From an uncultured Steroidobacteraceae bacterium (GTDB lineage: Bacteria; Pseudomonadota; Gammaproteobacteria; Steroidobacterales; Steroidobacteraceae), in NCBI GenBank assembly GCA_955652625.1, contig CATPBM010000059.1, positions 1 to 7,147 of the forward strand: DNA of 7,147 nt. The letters run 5' to 3'. Shown in pieces: positions 6,263 to 7,147 of this stretch (within the stretch, counting starts at the first letter, position 1; each line of letters starts with the position of its first letter). The notes beneath the pieces were generated by a model, which saw only the letters and a list, made by a program, of their open reading frames with translations, was not told the origin of the DNA and ran no database searches. The position numbers and the translations under genes were made by a program.

Positions 6263-6906
6263 CGGTGCTCCTTTTTTCTGGGTGGGGGTCGCGCGCGCGC
6301 GGCCTTCCTCGGCGGCGCCTCGTGCAACAGTCGATCGAAATGGGCACGCAGCTGTCGTACGGCGCCGTCGAAGCTTGCGATCTCGCGGAACGTGCGCGCC
6401 TGCATGACGCCGCCCTCCATGGTGGTCAGGACGAACGCCGCCAGCTCGCGCCGGTCGAGGTCACGCGGCAGCCGTGCACCGGCGTCCGAGAGACACTCGT
6501 GGATCGCATCGATCCACGCGGCGAAGTTGGCGGCGAGCCGCTCGCGTACCGGCACGTCCGGCTCGTGCAACTCGAGCGCGAGGCTGCCGATCGGGCAGCC
6601 GTAGAAGCATTCGGTATCCACGAGCGACTGGCGATAGCGGCCGAGGAGGGCGAAGACGCGCTCGATGGGGTCCTGCACCCCGCGCCAGGCGGGCTCGAGG
6701 AGCATGCCGCGGATGCCCCCGCGATACATGTCGAGCACTGCCAGCAGCAGATCCTGCTTGCCGGGAAAGAAGTGATAGAGGCTGCCGCTGTTCACCTTTG
6801 CCGCCTGCAGCACGTCCGCCACGCTCGTCGAGCCGTAGCCCTTCTCCCAGAAGAGCCGCATGGCGGCGAGGATGAGGCGGGTGCGGGTGTCGGGGGCCGT
6901 CACCAC
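6259..6906 (-). CDS. TetR-family transcriptional regulator
   Basis: From the preferred GTG (6904-6906) this is a 215-residue repressor. The N-terminal TetR_N domain reads DTRTRLILAAMRLFWEKGYG then TSVADVLQAAKVNSGSLYHF (helix-turn-helix, about residues 27-46) and FFPGKQDLLLAV. The ligand domain holds ECFYGCPIGSLALEL (99-113), a (G)C..G.LALE motif common in the NemR/AcuR-like group; C100 and C104 could sense an electrophile (inference). The tail is strongly basic and proline-rich (RKAARARPPPRKKEHR). The frame is open to a TTG at 6963, but that codon sits in a good -35 box and the added residues are unlike a TetR N terminus. No Shine-Dalgarno precedes the GTG codons (6904 or 6901), so the exact start is unsure. 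Its stop overlaps the secreted-protein gene. A palindrome at the predicted transcription start suggests self-repression. Confidence 0.93.
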   Translation of the reverse strand: MVTAPDTRTRLILAAMRLFWEKGYGSTSVADVLQAAKVNSGSLYHFFPGKQDLLLAVLDMYRGGIRGMLLEPAWRGVQDPIERVFALLGRYRQSLVDTECFYGCPIGSLALELHEPDVPVRERLAANFAAWIDAIHECLSDAGARLPRDLDRRELAAFVLTTMEGGVMQARTFREIASFDGAVRQLRAHFDRLLHEAPPRKAARARPPPRKKEHR

Positions 6907-6915
6907 TACGGATTT

Positions 6916-6932
6916 GAGTGATTGATCAACTC
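6916..6932. promoter_or_regulatory. Candidate TetR operator (TTGATCAA palindrome within GAGT...ACTC)
   Basis: TTGATCAA (6922-6929) is a perfect 8-bp palindrome, inside a stretch that also has GAGT (6916-6919) and ACTC (6929-6932) arms. It lies 16 bases upstream of the preferred TetR start and over the transcription start predicted from the promoter at 6935-6963. That is where an autorepressor usually binds. Confidence 0.4.
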
Positions 6933-6934
6933 GC

Positions 6935-6963
6935 AGCCTAGGCGCACTTGAATGAGCAGTCAA
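6935..6963 (-). promoter_or_regulatory. Putative sigma70 promoter of the tetR-secreted protein operon
   Basis: Read on the minus strand, TTGACT (6958-6963, five of six matches to the -35 consensus) is followed by a 17-base spacer and TAGGCT (6935-6940, three of six matches to the -10). Transcription would start near 6928, giving a leader of about 22 bases before the GTG at 6906. The -35 is good, the -10 weak. Confidence 0.5.
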
Positions 6964-6969
6964 CTGCCG

Positions 6970-6986
6970 CGCGCACGGTGTGCGCG
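6970..6986. repeat. Perfect 7-bp GC inverted repeat in the divergent tetR/dodecin spacer
   Basis: CGCGCAC (6970-6976) and GTGCGCG (6980-6986) are exact reverse complements around a 3-base GGT centre, 7 bases upstream of the tetR -35 and upstream of the possible dodecin promoter. It lacks a T-tract, so it is more likely a protein site or chance GC structure than a terminator. Confidence 0.35.
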
Positions 6987-6992
6987 GGCGCG

Positions 6993-7021
6993 TTGCAATT
7001 GCCTCAGGGCCGCAGCATCAT
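6993..7021 (+). promoter_or_regulatory. Weak putative sigma70 promoter for the dodecin gene
   Basis: TTGCAA (6993-6998) and CATCAT (7016-7021) are separated by 17 bases, each with four of six consensus matches. The -35 overlaps a GCAATTGC palindrome (6995-7002). The leader to the ATG at 7097 would be about 70 bases and contains a short possible hairpin (GCCGC 7054-7058, GCGGC 7069-7073). Confidence 0.3.
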
Positions 7022-7096
7022 GCCTTCAGCTCGAATTTATCCGGGCTAACACCGCCGCACTCTCACGGGCGGCTGCAACAAGAAGGTGAGCAAGCC

Positions 7097-7147
7097 ATGG
7101 CCGATAGCGTCTACAAGATCGTCGAACTGGTCGGGACGAGCAGTGAG
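7097..7147 (+). CDS. Dodecin, N-terminal part (runs off the window)
   Basis: The 17 codons present read MADSVYKIVELVGTSSE, the highly conserved first strand of dodecin. Dodecins are small (about 70 residues) flavin-binding proteins that assemble into a hollow dodecamer in the cytoplasm and store or shield FMN, riboflavin or FAD. AAGGTG (7083-7088) lies 8 bases before the ATG. The tryptophan that stacks on the flavin, normally in the second half, is beyond the window edge, so flavin binding cannot be checked here. The gene is divergent from the TetR operon. Any functional link to it, or to the broken flavin reductase, is speculation. Confidence 0.88.
   Translation, partial: MADSVYKIVELVGTSSE

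Noticed and set aside
6187..6921. Plus-strand open frame of 244 codons opposite TetR.
   Set aside because: The minus strand encodes a clear helix-turn-helix regulator; the plus reading has no family-like motif.
1..7147. CRISPR array, tRNA, rRNA, riboswitch or defence system.
   Set aside because: No regularly spaced repeats or recognisable RNA signatures were seen, and every sizeable gene belongs to metabolic, regulatory or recombinase families.

Overview
This is a GC-rich (roughly two-thirds G+C over most of its length), gene-dense bacterial chromosome segment. It most likely comes from a proteobacterium. The grounds are gene style and content: a cysC/cysQ sulfate-assimilation pair, Lrp/AsnC-controlled ornithine cyclodeaminase plus arginase, a TetR-led pair and dodecin. 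The species cannot be named from the sequence.

Left edge (1-347): one open frame joins part of a serine-recombinase catalytic domain directly to the last ~47 residues of APS kinase (CysC). The join falls on a stretch (KAR.GEL) that both families share. G+C counted by hand in 60-base blocks is 58, 52 and 55 % before the join and 65 and 67 % after it, so this looks like a real rearrangement scar or an assembly chimera. The CysC tail overlaps cysQ by ATGA, the expected partner of cysC.

Left operon (344-2950, + strand): cysQ, a crotonase resembling the steroid ring-D hydrolase EchA20/ScdY group, a MaoC-type hydratase, and a flavin reductase frame interrupted by an in-frame TGA. The crotonase-MaoC-flavin reductase set would suit degradation of a polycyclic or steroid-like acyl-CoA, but the window does not prove a substrate.

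Middle (3002-5714): an Lrp/AsnC regulator on the minus strand faces away from an ornithine cyclodeaminase-arginase pair (GTGA overlap). Together these form an arginine to ornithine to proline module with a local regulator. The AT-richer divergent spacer holds a 6-bp inverted repeat with centres 22 bp apart, a candidate operator.

Right (5747-7147): a minus-strand TetR regulator is translationally coupled (ATGA) to a small predicted secreted protein. A plausible sigma70 promoter has a TTGATCAA palindrome at its predicted transcription start. Divergently, the first 17 codons of a dodecin gene enter at the right edge.

The module architecture is largely conventional. The points most worth a second look are the recombinase-CysC join, the interrupted flavin reductase, the crotonase lacking one catalytic glutamate, and the two candidate autoregulatory sites.
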